A DNA stretch of 64,000 nt from CAVSRC01 sp963830205 (GCA_963830205.1 CAWHLP010000043.1:62001-126000), one strand, 5' to 3'. Shown: positions 51,686 to 62,957, numbered from the stretch's first letter. Made by a program: numbers and translations. The notes: generated from the letters alone by a model not told the origin.

Positions 51686-53062
51686 CTAGAAGAACTCGAG
51701 GCTGACGCGGAACATCTGTTCGAGCTGGCGCACGCGCTCGGCGGTGGCGAACATCACCACCCGGTCCTTGGAGACGATCTGCGTGGTGCCGTTGGGCACC
51801 ACCACCTTGCCGTCGCGATAGATGGCGCCGATGCGGATGCCGTCGGGCAGGTCGAGCTCCCTGAGCGGCTTGCCGACCAGCGGCGAGGTTTCCAGCGCCT
51901 CGGCCTCGATCACCTCCGCCGCGCCGTATTCGATCGTGTGGACGCCGCGGATGCGCCCGCGCCGCACGTGCTGGAGGATGCGCGAGACGGTGAGCTGGCG
52001 CGGGTTGACCGTGGCGTCGATGCCGAGCGTATCGGTGAAGGCGTGGTAGGAGCGATTGTTGATCAGCGCCATGGTGCTGCGGCAACCGAGGCGCTTGGCC
52101 ATCACGCAGGCGATGATATTGACCTCGTCGTCATTGGTGAGCGCGATCAGCGTGTCGGCGTCCTGCACGTCGGCCTCGCGCTGGATCTCCTGGTCGAGCG
52201 CGTTGCCGTGCAGCACCACGGTGCGTTTCAGCGCATCGGCGATGGTGATGGCGCGCTCGCGCGTCGATTCGATGATCTTGACCCGCGCCGCGGCGCCGCG
52301 CGTCTCGAGCGTATGGGCGACGAACTGGCCGATGTTGCCGCCGCCGGCGATGACCACGCGCTTGGCCACCTGCTCCTCGTGGCCGAAGATGCCGAGCGTG
52401 CGCTGCACCTGCTCGCGAGCACAGGCGACGTAGACCTGGTCGCCGACCAGCATCGGGTCGGCCGAGTGCGGCACGAACAGATTGCCGCCGCGCACAATGC
52501 CGACGACCACCGCCTGAAGGTCGGGAAACAGCCCGGTGAGCTGCGCCAGCGGGGTGTCGACCACCGGGCAGTTCTCGCCGAGGCTGATGCCGACCACCAC
52601 CACCTCGCCATTGGCGAACTCGACCGTGTCGAAGGCGCCGGGCAGTTGCAGCCGGCGCAGCACCATCTGGCCGACCTCGATCTCCGGCGAGATGATCACG
52701 TCGATCGGCAGGTGCTCCGACGAGAACAGGTCCGCCCAATGCAATTCAAGATAGCTCTGGGCGCGGATGCGGGCGATCTTGGTGGGCACGTTGAACAGCG
52801 AGTGGGCCACCTGGCAGGCGACCATGTTGACCTCGTCGTAGAGCGTCACGGCGATGATCATGTCGGCCTGCTCGGCCCCGGCCTGGGCCAGCACTTCCGG
52901 GTAGGCACCGTGGCCGACGAATCCGCGCACGTCGAGCAAGTCGCGGATCGCCTGGACGAGCTGCGGCGAGGTATCGATCACCGAGACGTCGTTGTCCTCG
53001 ACCGCAAGACGTTCGGCGATGCCGTAGCCGACCTGGCCGGCCCCGCAGATGACGACGCGCAT
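51686..53062 (-). CDS. trkA: Trk system potassium uptake regulator TrkA
   Basis: 458 residues with the duplicated RCK layout: Rossmann 1 MRVVICGAGQVGYGIAERLAVEDNDVSVID, TrkA-C 1 near residues 140-225, Rossmann 2 RVVIAGGGNIGQFVAHTLETRG, TrkA-C 2 to the end (GIRIGAIYRDGKVVVPNGTTQIVSKDRVVMFA). It binds NAD(H) and ATP/ADP on the cytoplasmic face and gates TrkH. It follows ntrX after 27 bp, so potassium uptake is transcribed with the NtrYX regulators. Confidence 0.96.
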   Translation of the reverse strand: MRVVICGAGQVGYGIAERLAVEDNDVSVIDTSPQLVQAIRDLLDVRGFVGHGAYPEVLAQAGAEQADMIIAVTLYDEVNMVACQVAHSLFNVPTKIARIRAQSYLELHWADLFSSEHLPIDVIISPEIEVGQMVLRRLQLPGAFDTVEFANGEVVVVGISLGENCPVVDTPLAQLTGLFPDLQAVVVGIVRGGNLFVPHSADPMLVGDQVYVACAREQVQRTLGIFGHEEQVAKRVVIAGGGNIGQFVAHTLETRGAAARVKIIESTRERAITIADALKRTVVLHGNALDQEIQREADVQDADTLIALTNDDEVNIIACVMAKRLGCRSTMALINNRSYHAFTDTLGIDATVNPRQLTVSRILQHVRRGRIRGVHTIEYGAAEVIEAEALETSPLVGKPLRELDLPDGIRIGAIYRDGKVVVPNGTTQIVSKDRVVMFATAERVRQLEQMFRVSLEFF

Positions 53063-53089
53063 GGTGCCCCCAATTCCTTAAGTCCAGCC

Positions 53090-54457
53090 CTAGCCTACGC
53101 CCAGCGACTTCAACTTGCGATGCAGCGCCGAGCGCTCCATGCCGACGAACTCGGCAGTGCGCGAGATGTTGCCGCCGAAGCGGTTGACCTGGGCGGTCAG
53201 GTATTCGCGCTCGAAGATCTCGCGCGCGTCGCGCAAGGGCAGCGACATCAGGTGTTCGCCCCCTGCCCGGCCCGGCGTCGTCGGCAGCATCTCGCCGATC
53301 TCCGCCGGCAGCATGTCGGCGGTGATCATCTCGCTGGCGTCGCCGCGGGTGAGGATCATCAGGCGCTCGACGTTGTTGCGCAGTTGGCGGATGTTGCCCG
53401 GCCAGTCGTGGGCCTGGAGGACGGCCATGGCGTCATCGCCGATGATGCGCGGCGGCAGGCCGGTGGTGCGCGAGATCTGCTCGGCGAAATGGCGCACCAG
53501 GATGGGGATGTCCTCGCGCCGCTCGGCCAGCGCCGGGACCCTCAGCGGCACCACCGCCAACCGGTGGAACAGGTCTTCGCGGAAGCTGCCCTCCGTCACC
53601 TCGGTTTCGAGGTCGCGGCCGGTCGAGGAGATGACGCGCACGTCGACGCTGACCCGCGTGGTTCCGCCGACGCGAGTGAAGGTCTGGTCGACCAGGACGC
53701 GCAGGATCTTGCTCTGCGTCTCGCGCGGCATGTCGCCGACCTCGTCGAGATAGAGCGTGCCGCCATGCGCCTCTTCCAGCGCGCCGACGCGGCGCGCCGT
53801 GCCGTTCGATGGCTCGGTGCCGAACAGTTCCGCCTCCATGCGCTCGGGCACGATGGTCGCCGCGTTGAGCACGACGAACGGCCCCGGCGCGCGGCTGGAG
53901 AACTCGTGGATGGTGCGCGCCACCAGTTCCTTGCCGGAACCCGAGGCGCCCGAGATCATGATGCGGCTGTTGGTCGGCGCCACCTTCTCGATGGTGGCGC
54001 GCAGGTGGTTCATCGCCGGCGAGGTGCCGAGCAGGTGATTGGCCTCGCCGCTCTTCTCGCGCAGCGCCTTGACCTCGCGCCGGAGCTTGGAAGCCTCCAG
54101 CGCGCGCTCGGCGACCAGCACCAGCCGATCCGACTTGAACGGCTTCTCGATGTAGTCGTAGGCGCCGCGCTTGATGGCCGAGACCGCGGTCTCGATGTTG
54201 CCGTGGCCGGAGATCATCACCACCGGCAGGTCGGTGTGGGCGCGCTTGATCTCGTCGAGCAGCGCCAGCCCGTCCATGCGGCTGCCCTGCAGCCAGATGT
54301 CGAGGAAGACCAGCGACGGCCGCCGCTTCTCGATTTCGGTCAGCGCCGTGTCGGCGTCGGCAGCCGTGCGCGTGCCGTGGCCCTCGTCCGAAAGGATGCC
54401 GGACACCAGCTCCCGGATGTCGGTCTCATCGTCAACGATCAGAATGTCGGACGCCAT
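53090..54457 (-). CDS. ntrX: NtrX response regulator
   Basis: 455 residues: receiver domain (DILIVDDETDIRELV, phospho-Asp in LVFLDIWLQGSRMDG, Lys in YIEKPFK), AAA+ domain (Walker A MISGASGSGKELVARTIH, Walker B GTLYLDEVGDM), and a C-terminal Fis-type HTH (NISRTAEFVGMERSALHRKLKSLGV). The sigma-54-contact loop GAFTGA is missing: where NtrC has GHEKGAFTGAQARS this has GTEPSNGTARRVGA. So it probably does not activate RpoN promoters. Partner of NtrY; linked in other alphaproteobacteria to redox, nitrogen and envelope control. Confidence 0.96.
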   Translation of the reverse strand: MASDILIVDDETDIRELVSGILSDEGHGTRTAADADTALTEIEKRRPSLVFLDIWLQGSRMDGLALLDEIKRAHTDLPVVMISGHGNIETAVSAIKRGAYDYIEKPFKSDRLVLVAERALEASKLRREVKALREKSGEANHLLGTSPAMNHLRATIEKVAPTNSRIMISGASGSGKELVARTIHEFSSRAPGPFVVLNAATIVPERMEAELFGTEPSNGTARRVGALEEAHGGTLYLDEVGDMPRETQSKILRVLVDQTFTRVGGTTRVSVDVRVISSTGRDLETEVTEGSFREDLFHRLAVVPLRVPALAERREDIPILVRHFAEQISRTTGLPPRIIGDDAMAVLQAHDWPGNIRQLRNNVERLMILTRGDASEMITADMLPAEIGEMLPTTPGRAGGEHLMSLPLRDAREIFEREYLTAQVNRFGGNISRTAEFVGMERSALHRKLKSLGVG

Positions 54458-54476
54458 GTCAGCCGTCTCTCGTTCT

Positions 54477-56768
54477 TCAGGTCACTGGCTGAGGGGGAGC
54501 GACCAGTAGGGAAGCGGCGTCGGTTTCGGCATCGCCTGCCGGCACGTCGATGCGTGGCAGGACGATGCGGATGTTGGCGCCGCGGCGGCCATTGACGTCC
54601 GCCGGCGCATCGAGAAGTTCAATTCGCCCCTCATGTTCCTCGATGATCTTGGCGACGATGGCGAGGCCGAGGCCGGTGCCTTTCTCGCGCGTCGTCATAT
54701 AGGGTTCGAGCAGCCGCTGGCGGTGTTCGGGCGGCAGCCCGATGCCGTTGTCGGCAATGTCGACGACGATCTGCATGCCGTCGCTGCGGGCCGAGACCGT
54801 GATCTGGCCCTGCCCGCGCTCCTCCGCCGGCACCGCCATCACCGCCTCGGTGGCGTTCTTGACCACGTTGGTCAGCGCCTGGCCCATCAGGCGGGCGTCG
54901 AAGCGCACGATCAGCGGTGTCTCCGGCAGGTCGACCTTGAAGTGGATCTCGGGCTGGGCAACGCTGATCAGGAACACCGACTCGCGGATCGACTCGGCCA
55001 GGTTTCCGGTGATGAAGGCGGGCTTGGGCATGCGCGCGAAGGACGAGAACTCGTCCACCATGCGGCCGATGTCGCCGACCTGGCGGATGATCGTGTCGGT
55101 GCACTGGTCGAAGACCTCGCGGTCCTGGTCGATGGTGCGGCCGAACTTGCGCTTCAGCCGCTCGGCGGAGAGCTGGATCGGGGTCAGCGGGTTCTTGATT
55201 TCGTGGGCGATGCGGCGCGCCACGTCGGCCCAGGCGGTCGAGCGCTGGGCGGCGACCAGGTCGCTGATGTCGTCGAGCGTGATGACGTAGCCGTGCTGAT
55301 CGTCGTCGCCGCGCTCGGTGGTCACACGCACGTTGATGGTGCGTTCGCGGCCGTCGCGGCTGACGGTGATCTGGTCACGATGTTCCAGGCGCGAATCGCG
55401 CAGCGCCACTGAGACCACCGCCGCCAGGCTCGGCATCAGCTCCGCCACCGGCGTGCCGATCGCCCCTTCCTCGGTGGCGCCGAGGAGATTGAGGGCCGTG
55501 CGGTTGACGATCGTCACCCTCCCCTGCCCGTCGATGCCGACCACGCCGGCCGAGATGCCGGCGAGCACCGCCTCGGTGAAGCGGCGGCGGGCGTCGATCT
55601 GGTTCGAGGCGGCGATCAGTTCCTCGCGCTGGCTGCGCAACTGCGTCGTCATGGTGTTGAAGGTCGAGCCGAGCGCCCCGACGTCGCCGTCGGAATTGCG
55701 CGGATTGACCGAGACGCTGAGGTTGCCGCGCGACACCTCCTTGGCGGCGTCGATCAGCCGCTGGATCGGCGCCACCAGCCGGTTGGCGAAGCCGATGCCG
55801 AGCCAGATCGCCGACAGGAGCACCACGACGGTGACGCCGAGGAAGAGGATGGCGAAGGCGACCTGGGTGCCGAAGCGGGACGCCTCCAGCGTGCGGTACT
55901 CGGCGACGTTGTCGTTGGTCATCGCCAGATAGCGCACGACCTTGGGGTCAAGCGGCCGCGCGGCATAGAGCAAGGTGTCGCCGTAGCCTTCGAGCACCGT
56001 GATTCCGCCGATGATGTTGGTCGGTCCGGGGGCGACGATCACCACTTGGCCGGGGTTGTCCTTGGCCTGCTTGAGCGCCGGCACCAGCGGCGCCGGGAAC
56101 TGCTCGCTGCGCGAGCCCTGCGCCCGGCTGATCAGCGATCCGTCGCTGCCGACCAGGAAGGTGCCGCTCAAATTGTGGTCGGCGGCGACCGAGTTGAGGA
56201 ACACGGCGAAGCGGGTCGGGTCGTCCTGGTGCAGCGAGCTCGCCCGCTCCAGCTCGAGCTTGGCGGCGAGCACATCGGCGCGCAGCAGCACGGCCTGTTG
56301 CTCGGCAAAGGCCTGGGCCAGCGACAGCGAGTTGTCGACGATGGTCCGCGTGCGCGTCGAGAACCAGTTGTCGAGGCCGCGGTCGAGGGTGATCGAGGCG
56401 GTCACCGCCAGCAGCGCCGCCGGCAGCACCGCCACCAGGCTGAACAGCCCGACGATGCGCATGTGCAGGCTGGCGCCGGCCTGGCCGCGCTGACGCGCGA
56501 CGAACAGGTTGCCGACCACCCAGGCGATGACCACCACCAGGAAGGCGACCAGCGCGCCGTTCACCATCATGGCGGTGTAGACGACGTCCGGTGTCGGCGC
56601 GATCGATGTCAGCCCGGTGAGGACCAGGAACGTGCCGGCAGCCGAGGCCAGCGACAGCAGCACGGCGACGTAACCGGAGGCCCGGACCAGGCGGGAGAAC
56701 TGGAAGCCGCGTGCGCCCCGCGAGTCGTCCGTGACGGGGCCTGTCAAAGATGACGATTCCACCGTCAT
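54477..56768 (-). CDS. ntrY: NtrY membrane sensor histidine kinase
   Basis: 763 residues. Four N-terminal helices with a large periplasmic segment (residues about 130-320), HAMP (NRLVAPIQRLIDAAKEVSRGNLSV), PAS (AVLAGISAGVVGIDGQGRVTIVN), H-box RRIAHEIKNPLTPIQLSAERLKRKF, then N box NVVKNATEAV, G1 DNGIGLP and G2 GTGLGLAIV. It phosphorylates NtrX. The GTGxTxPxP-type feature of nitrogen sensing cannot be read from sequence. A 156-bp gap from ntrC with a 10-bp palindrome (ACAATATTGT, 56844-56853) suggests ntrYX has its own promoter. Confidence 0.96.
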   Translation of the reverse strand: MTVESSSLTGPVTDDSRGARGFQFSRLVRASGYVAVLLSLASAAGTFLVLTGLTSIAPTPDVVYTAMMVNGALVAFLVVVIAWVVGNLFVARQRGQAGASLHMRIVGLFSLVAVLPAALLAVTASITLDRGLDNWFSTRTRTIVDNSLSLAQAFAEQQAVLLRADVLAAKLELERASSLHQDDPTRFAVFLNSVAADHNLSGTFLVGSDGSLISRAQGSRSEQFPAPLVPALKQAKDNPGQVVIVAPGPTNIIGGITVLEGYGDTLLYAARPLDPKVVRYLAMTNDNVAEYRTLEASRFGTQVAFAILFLGVTVVVLLSAIWLGIGFANRLVAPIQRLIDAAKEVSRGNLSVSVNPRNSDGDVGALGSTFNTMTTQLRSQREELIAASNQIDARRRFTEAVLAGISAGVVGIDGQGRVTIVNRTALNLLGATEEGAIGTPVAELMPSLAAVVSVALRDSRLEHRDQITVSRDGRERTINVRVTTERGDDDQHGYVITLDDISDLVAAQRSTAWADVARRIAHEIKNPLTPIQLSAERLKRKFGRTIDQDREVFDQCTDTIIRQVGDIGRMVDEFSSFARMPKPAFITGNLAESIRESVFLISVAQPEIHFKVDLPETPLIVRFDARLMGQALTNVVKNATEAVMAVPAEERGQGQITVSARSDGMQIVVDIADNGIGLPPEHRQRLLEPYMTTREKGTGLGLAIVAKIIEEHEGRIELLDAPADVNGRRGANIRIVLPRIDVPAGDAETDAASLLVAPPQPVT

Positions 56769-56843
56769 TACGGTGTTGTGCCTCCGCCCATCGAAAGACC
56801 ATCTCCTAGCGATGGACCTAGGGCAGACTGGGGCCGAATTGCA

Positions 56844-56853
56844 ACAATATTGT
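56844..56853. promoter_or_regulatory. 10-bp palindrome in the ntrC-ntrY gap
   Basis: ACAATATTGT inside a short AT-rich patch about 76 bp upstream of the ntrY start; the flanking 150 bp are otherwise GC-rich. A plausible promoter or regulator site for ntrYX, without direct support. Confidence 0.3.
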
Positions 56854-56924
56854 GATCAAAAAACCACAGCCCATCCTCCGGCGCGGGGTGGCGCAGAGGT
56901 TGTTTCGCCTGTTCTCTCAGGGTG

Positions 56925-58368
<1,444 letters not shown>

Positions 58369-58370
58369 GG

Positions 58371-59492
58371 TCAATCGTTCCTGAAATTGCTGCTGAGCGG
58401 ACCCGGCCACGCCGGCATCAGCACGCGAAAGACGGTACGCCGCGGCTGCAACTCGCATTCGATGACGCCGCCATGGTCGCGGATGATCTTGGCGACCAGG
58501 GCAAGCCCCAGCCCCGAGCCGTTGGCCTTGGTGGTGACGAAGGGGTCGAAGAGATGGGGGATCATCTCCTCGGGCACGCCGGGGCCGTTGTCGCGCACGC
58601 AGAATTCCAGCGGCAGCGTCACCTTGCTGGGATTGCCCGGCACCGACAGGCGGTAGCCCGGCTTGAAGGCGGTGGTCAGCATGATCTCGCCGTCGGGCGC
58701 GCCGGCGACCGATTCGGCGGCATTCTTGACCAGGTTGAGGAACACCTGGATGAGCTGGTCGCGATTGGCCGGCACCGGCGGCAGCGATGGGTCGTATTCG
58801 TCGCTGATCTTGATGGAGCGGGCGAAGCCGGAGCGCGCCAGCCGGCGGACATGGTCAAGCACCGCATGGATGTTGACCGGCTCGAACTCGATCGGCCGCT
58901 CGTCGGAGAATACCTCCATGCGGTCGACCAGCTTCACGATGCGGTCGGCCTCGTCGCAGATCAGGCGGATGAGCGTCCGGTCCTCGCTGCCGACATTGGC
59001 CTCGAGCAGCTGCGCCGCGCCGCGGATGCCGGAGAGCGGGTTCTTGATCTCGTGGGCGAGCATCGAGGCGAGCCCGGTGACGGTGCGCGCGGCGCTGCGA
59101 TGGTTGAGCTGGCGGTCCATCTTGTCGGCCATCGAGCGCTCCTGCAGCACGATGACCACGCCGCCGGGATTCTCCGGGCTCGGCGCCGCATAGATGTCGA
59201 CGACGCGCTCGCCGCCGTTGCGCGGCGTGCCGATGTCGACACGGTATTCGTTGACCGGCGCATTGCGCTCGCGCACCTGCTCGACAAGCGCCAGCAACGG
59301 GCTGCCGAAGGGGGTGAAATAGGACAGCGGATGCCGGCGCAGCACGTTGGTCGAGGCCTGGAAGAATGTCTCCGCCGCGACATTGGCCTCCACGATGTTG
59401 CCGCCGGCATCAACCATGAGGACGGGATGCGGCAGGGCGTCGAGCAGGGCCGAGGCCGAGCGGCCGCGTGCGATGAGGGCGTCCGCGTTCAT
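58371..59492 (-). CDS. ntrB: NtrB nitrogen sensor kinase/phosphatase
   Basis: 373 residues, soluble. PAS domain (LLDALPHPVLMVDAGGNIVEAN), H-box SMLAHEIKNPLSGIRGAAQLLE (phospho-His), N box LIQVFLNLVKNAAESV, G1 CVRDNGPGVP, F DPFVTTKANGSGLGLALV (G2). It controls NtrC phosphorylation in response to PII. ATG 59492 overlaps the dus stop (ATGA, 59489-59492), and ntrC follows after 2 bp. Confidence 0.97.
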   Translation of the reverse strand: MNADALIARGRSASALLDALPHPVLMVDAGGNIVEANVAAETFFQASTNVLRRHPLSYFTPFGSPLLALVEQVRERNAPVNEYRVDIGTPRNGGERVVDIYAAPSPENPGGVVIVLQERSMADKMDRQLNHRSAARTVTGLASMLAHEIKNPLSGIRGAAQLLEANVGSEDRTLIRLICDEADRIVKLVDRMEVFSDERPIEFEPVNIHAVLDHVRRLARSGFARSIKISDEYDPSLPPVPANRDQLIQVFLNLVKNAAESVAGAPDGEIMLTTAFKPGYRLSVPGNPSKVTLPLEFCVRDNGPGVPEEMIPHLFDPFVTTKANGSGLGLALVAKIIRDHGGVIECELQPRRTVFRVLMPAWPGPLSSNFRND

Positions 59493-60481
59493 GCCGCCCT
59501 CCGTTCCATGCCGGTTGCGAACCATGCCGCAAGGTGGCGCAGCACCTCGGCCGGCCGGGTCGCGGTCAGCACGGCGCGGCGCAGCGCCAGATCTTCGTTG
59601 GGCACCTGCTCCATGTACCAGCCGAGATGCTTGCGGGCGACGCGCCCCCCCAGGAAGGCGCCATAGTGGTCGAGCAGCCCCTCGTAGTGGCGCACGGCTG
59701 TCTCGGCCAGCGGCGGCTCCTCCGCCATCACGCCGGTGGCGGCATAGCCGGCGATCTGGCCCGGCAGCCACGGCCGCCCATAGGCGCCGCGGCCGATCAT
59801 GATGCCGTCGGCACCGGACTGACTCAGCATCGGCGCGATGTCGTCGAGGCCGGTGGCATCGCCGTTCGCGATCACCGGGATCGACACGGCCTCTTTGACC
59901 GCGCGGATCGCCGCCCAGTCCGCCCTGCCCCCATAGAACTGGCAGCGCGTGCGCCCATGGACCGTGATCATCTGCACGCCGGCGGCTTCGGCGCGCCTTG
60001 CCAGTTCCGGCGCGTTGATAGACCCGTGGTCCCAGCCGAGACGCATCTTCAGCGTCACCGGCACCGGGGTGGCGCCGACCGTCGCCTCGATCAGTGTCAG
60101 CGCGTGATCGAGGTCGCGCATCAGCGCCGAACCGGAATAACCCGAGGTCACCTTGCGCGCCGGGCAGCCCATGTTGATGTCGATGATGTCGGCGCCGGCC
60201 TCGGTCGCGGCGCGTGCGCCTTCCGCCATCCACCGCGCCTCGCGGCCGGCAAGCTGGATCACGTGCGGTCCCGCCCCTGCGCGCTCCGCCCGCATGGACG
60301 CCTCGGCGCCACCTGTGGCAAGCTCTTCGCTGGCCACCATCTCGGAAACGACCAGCCCCGCGCCGAACTCGGACGCAAGTGCCCGGAACGGACGATCGGT
60401 TACACCCGACATGGGCGCCAGGAAGACCCGGTTGGGGATGGTGACCTGCCCCAAGACCAGTGGTTCCGCCAGAGTTCGCAT
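59489..60481 (-). CDS. dusB: tRNA-dihydrouridine synthase (DusB-like)
   Basis: 330 residues. FMN TIM barrel with FLAPMSGVTDRPFRALASEFGAG, the catalytic cysteine in DIINMGCP-type ADIIDINMGCPARKVTSGYSGSALMRD, TVHGRTRCQFYGGRADWAAI and IVIANGD-like VIANGDATGLDD, then GIMIGRGAYGRPWL. It reduces uridines in tRNA D-loops with NADPH. It is the first gene of the ntr operon, an arrangement (nifR3-ntrB-ntrC) classical in rhizobia and Rhodobacter. Confidence 0.95.
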   Translation of the reverse strand: MRTLAEPLVLGQVTIPNRVFLAPMSGVTDRPFRALASEFGAGLVVSEMVASEELATGGAEASMRAERAGAGPHVIQLAGREARWMAEGARAATEAGADIIDINMGCPARKVTSGYSGSALMRDLDHALTLIEATVGATPVPVTLKMRLGWDHGSINAPELARRAEAAGVQMITVHGRTRCQFYGGRADWAAIRAVKEAVSIPVIANGDATGLDDIAPMLSQSGADGIMIGRGAYGRPWLPGQIAGYAATGVMAEEPPLAETAVRHYEGLLDHYGAFLGGRVARKHLGWYMEQVPNEDLALRRAVLTATRPAEVLRHLAAWFATGMERRAA

Positions 60482-60617
60482 TGTCTCGCCTATTGATTAG
60501 GCAATTCGCCTGTTTGCCCACATCTTAGTCAGTTCGCGCCCGCGAGCAAGTCCGAAAAAGGCGGCAATGTGGCCCAATGTGCTACAGTCCGGCGGGGAAA
60601 TTCCTGGGGATCACACC

Positions 60618-61815
60618 ATGGCTCATGCATCGCACACCGCTGCCCTGATCGTTGCCGCGGGGCGCGGTGTCCGCGCCGCGTTCCGGCGGTGTGCCCAAGC
60701 AATATCAACCGCTTGCCGGCAGGACTATCCTGGCGCGCACGCTCGCCACCTTCCTCGACCATCCCGCCGTCGACCGCGTGCTCGTCGTCATCGGTGCCGA
60801 CGATGCGGCGATCTATCGCTCGGTCGCACCGCAGCATGACCATCTGATGGCGCCGGTCACCGGCGGCGAAACCCGGCAGGATTCGGTCAGGAACGGCCTT
60901 GCGGCGCTCGCCGGCGTCCATCCGGCCCGCGTGCTCATCCACGATGCCGCCCGCCCCTTCGCCACGCCTGGGCTCATCGGCCGCGTCGTCGCGGCGCTCG
61001 ATGGCGCCGACGCCGTGGTGCCCGCCGTTCCGGTCGCCAACACGCTGAAGCAGGTCGATGCCGCCGGCCGCGTCGTCGCCACGGTGCCGCGCGACGGGCT
61101 GCAGGCCGCCGAGACCCCGCAAGGTTTCGCCTTCGATGCGATCCTCGCCGCGCACAACAAGGCTCAGGCGGCCGGCCAGCAATTCACCGACGATGCGGCG
61201 GTGGCCGAGTGGGCCGGGCTGCCGGTCGTCGCCGTCCCCGGCGACCCCGGCAACGTCAAGCTCACCACCGCGCACGACATCGCTGAGGCCAACCGCCGGC
61301 TCACCGCCGAGGCAGCGCTCGCCCTCGGCGACGTGCGCGTCGGCCTCGGCTACGACATCCACGCCTTCGGTCCCGGCTTCCAGGTCATGCTCGGCGGCGT
61401 CGCCGTGCCCTATCGGCGCGGCCTCATCGGCCATTCCGACGCCGACGTGGTTCTACACGCCCTCACCGATGCGGTCCTCGGCGCGCTTGGCGACGGCGAT
61501 ATCGGCGAGCATTTTCCGCCGTCCGACCCGCAATGGGCGGGCGTCTCGTCGGACCGCTTCCTGGCTGACGCCGTCGCCCGCCTCACCGCCCGCGGCGGCG
61601 TGATTTCCCATCTCGACGTGTCGCTGGTGGCGGAGCGTCCCAAGCTCGCGCCCTACCGCGAGGCCATGCGCGCGCGCATCGCCGAGATCTGCGGCATCGC
61701 CATCGACCGCGTCGGCGTCAAGGCAACGACCAGCGAGGGCCTCGGCTTCATCGGCCGCAGCGAGGGCATCTCGGCCCAGGCGGTCGCCACCATCCGCTTG
61801 CCGTTCGGGAGCTAG
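60618..61815 (+). CDS. ispDF: Bifunctional IspD/IspF isoprenoid enzyme (frameshifted)
   Basis: 398 residues from ATG 60618 after deleting one extra T near 60682 (joins AALIVAAGRGVRAA to SGGVPKQYQPLAGRTIL). IspD part: the GRG-x-R glycine-rich loop, VRNGLAAL, VLIHDAARPFATPGLI and GLQAAETPQGF. IspF part from about residue 240: VGLGYDIHAFGPG (metal D-x-H), HSDADVVLHALTDAVLGALGDGDIGEHFPPSDP, and TTSEGLGFIGRSEGI. It makes CDP-methylerythritol and the 2,4-cyclodiphosphate in the MEP pathway; the fusion is usual in alphaproteobacteria. Divergent from dusB. Confidence 0.96.
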
Positions 61816-61819
61816 CGCC

Positions 61820-62434
61820 ATGACCGATCTCGCCCCCCTCACCCCGGCCGCCGAAGCGCTGATCACGCTTTGCCGCAAGCAGGGCTTTCGCATCGCCACC
61901 GCCGAATCCTGCACCGGCGGGCTGCTCTCCGGCATCCTCACCGAGATCGCGGGCTCCTCCGATGTCTTCGAGCGCGGTTTCGTCACCTATGCCAACGCCG
62001 CCAAGATGGACCTGCTCGGCGTCTCGCCGGACCTGCTGGCGCCGGGAGGCCCGGGTGCGGTGAGCGAACCGGTGGCGCGCGCCATGGCCGAGGGCGCCCT
62101 CGCCAACTCGCCCGCCGACATCGCCATCGCCATCACCGGCGTCGCCGGGCCGTCCGGCGGCACACCGGAGAAGCCGGTGGGGCTGGTCCATTTCGCCGTC
62201 GCCGTGCGCGACCGCCCGACCACCCACGCCTCCCGTCAATTCGGCGATCTCGGACGCTCCGCCGTCCGCCTCGCCGCCGTCGGCGAGGCGCTGGCCCTGC
62301 TCAGCCATGCGGCTCAGCGAGCGCGACCCGAAGCTCGGATGGATCGCAGGCGTAGGCCGGGAGCGACGGCCGACGCATTCTTCTTGCTGGTGCAGGCCGA
62401 GAACTGCCTGCGAACCACAATTAACTCATTATAA
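61820..62434 (+). CDS. CinA C-terminal-domain amidohydrolase (PncC-like)
   Basis: 204 residues starting 4 bp after ispDF. CinA-C core: FRIATAESCTGGLLSGILTEIAGSSDVFERGFVTYANAAKMDLLGV and AITGVAGPSGGTPEKPVGLVHFAVA, the catalytic Ser in the AESCTGG motif. Such stand-alone domains hydrolyse nicotinamide mononucleotide to nicotinate mononucleotide. The last 35 or so residues (ARMDRRRRPGATADAFFLLVQAENC…) are unusual: relatives normally stop near residue 165, so a further frameshift close to 62300 or a missed stop is possible. Confidence 0.9.
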   Translation: MTDLAPLTPAAEALITLCRKQGFRIATAESCTGGLLSGILTEIAGSSDVFERGFVTYANAAKMDLLGVSPDLLAPGGPGAVSEPVARAMAEGALANSPADIAIAITGVAGPSGGTPEKPVGLVHFAVAVRDRPTTHASRQFGDLGRSAVRLAAVGEALALLSHAAQRARPEARMDRRRRPGATADAFFLLVQAENCLRTTINSL

Positions 62435-62485
62435 TAAAAGGCAAATCAGAACGCGCCGCGCCGCGAAGGCGTTGCGGGCAAACAT

Positions 62486-62957
62486 TCATCGGGAACTTAA
62501 GACAACAGTGGCCCCATAGACCTTGTTCGCCCGCGCCTCGAAGGCGCTCGTGAACTTGCGGAAGGCGTGATCGAAGACGCCGCCCATCAGCGCCGACAGC
62601 AGCCGCGACTTGAACTCGTAGTCGATGAAGAAGGCGACGACGCAAGCCCCCTCGTCCTCCGGCCGGAAGGTCCACACGTTGTGGAGATGGCGGAAGGGGC
62701 CGTCGAGATAGTCGGCGACGATCGTGTTGGCGGCGCGGTCGAGCGTCACCCGCGTGGTGAAGGTCTCGCGGATCGCCTTGTAGCCGACCGTCATGTCGGC
62801 GACCAGCACCTCGCGGTCGCCTTCCTGGCTGCGCCCGCGCACGGTCGAGCTGTTCGCACAGCGGCACGAACTCGGGGTATCGCTCGATATCGGCGACCAG
62901 GGCGAACATGTTGTCCGCCGAATGTCGAACCCGGTGATCGGTGGCGAACTTGGGCAT
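62486..62957 (-). CDS. Ubiquinone-binding Coq10/RatA-type START protein (frameshifted)
   Basis: 156 residues from ATG 62957 after removing one extra base near 62845 (joins YPEFVPLCEQLD to VRGRSQEGDREVLVADMTVGYKAI). Polyketide-cyclase/START fold with HSADNMFALVADIERYPEFVPLC, the conserved ADMTVGYKAIRETFTTRV, and FIDYEFKSRLLSALMG…FDHAFRKFTSAFEARA at the end. COQ10 homologues bind ubiquinone and aid its use in respiration; RatA relatives in E. coli were reported to bind the 50S subunit. It follows lipA after 5 bp, a standard pairing in Hyphomicrobiales. Confidence 0.92.

Noticed and set aside
51938..54595. 885-residue plus-strand open frame
   Set aside because: Runs antisense across both trkA and ntrX, which are complete and conserved.
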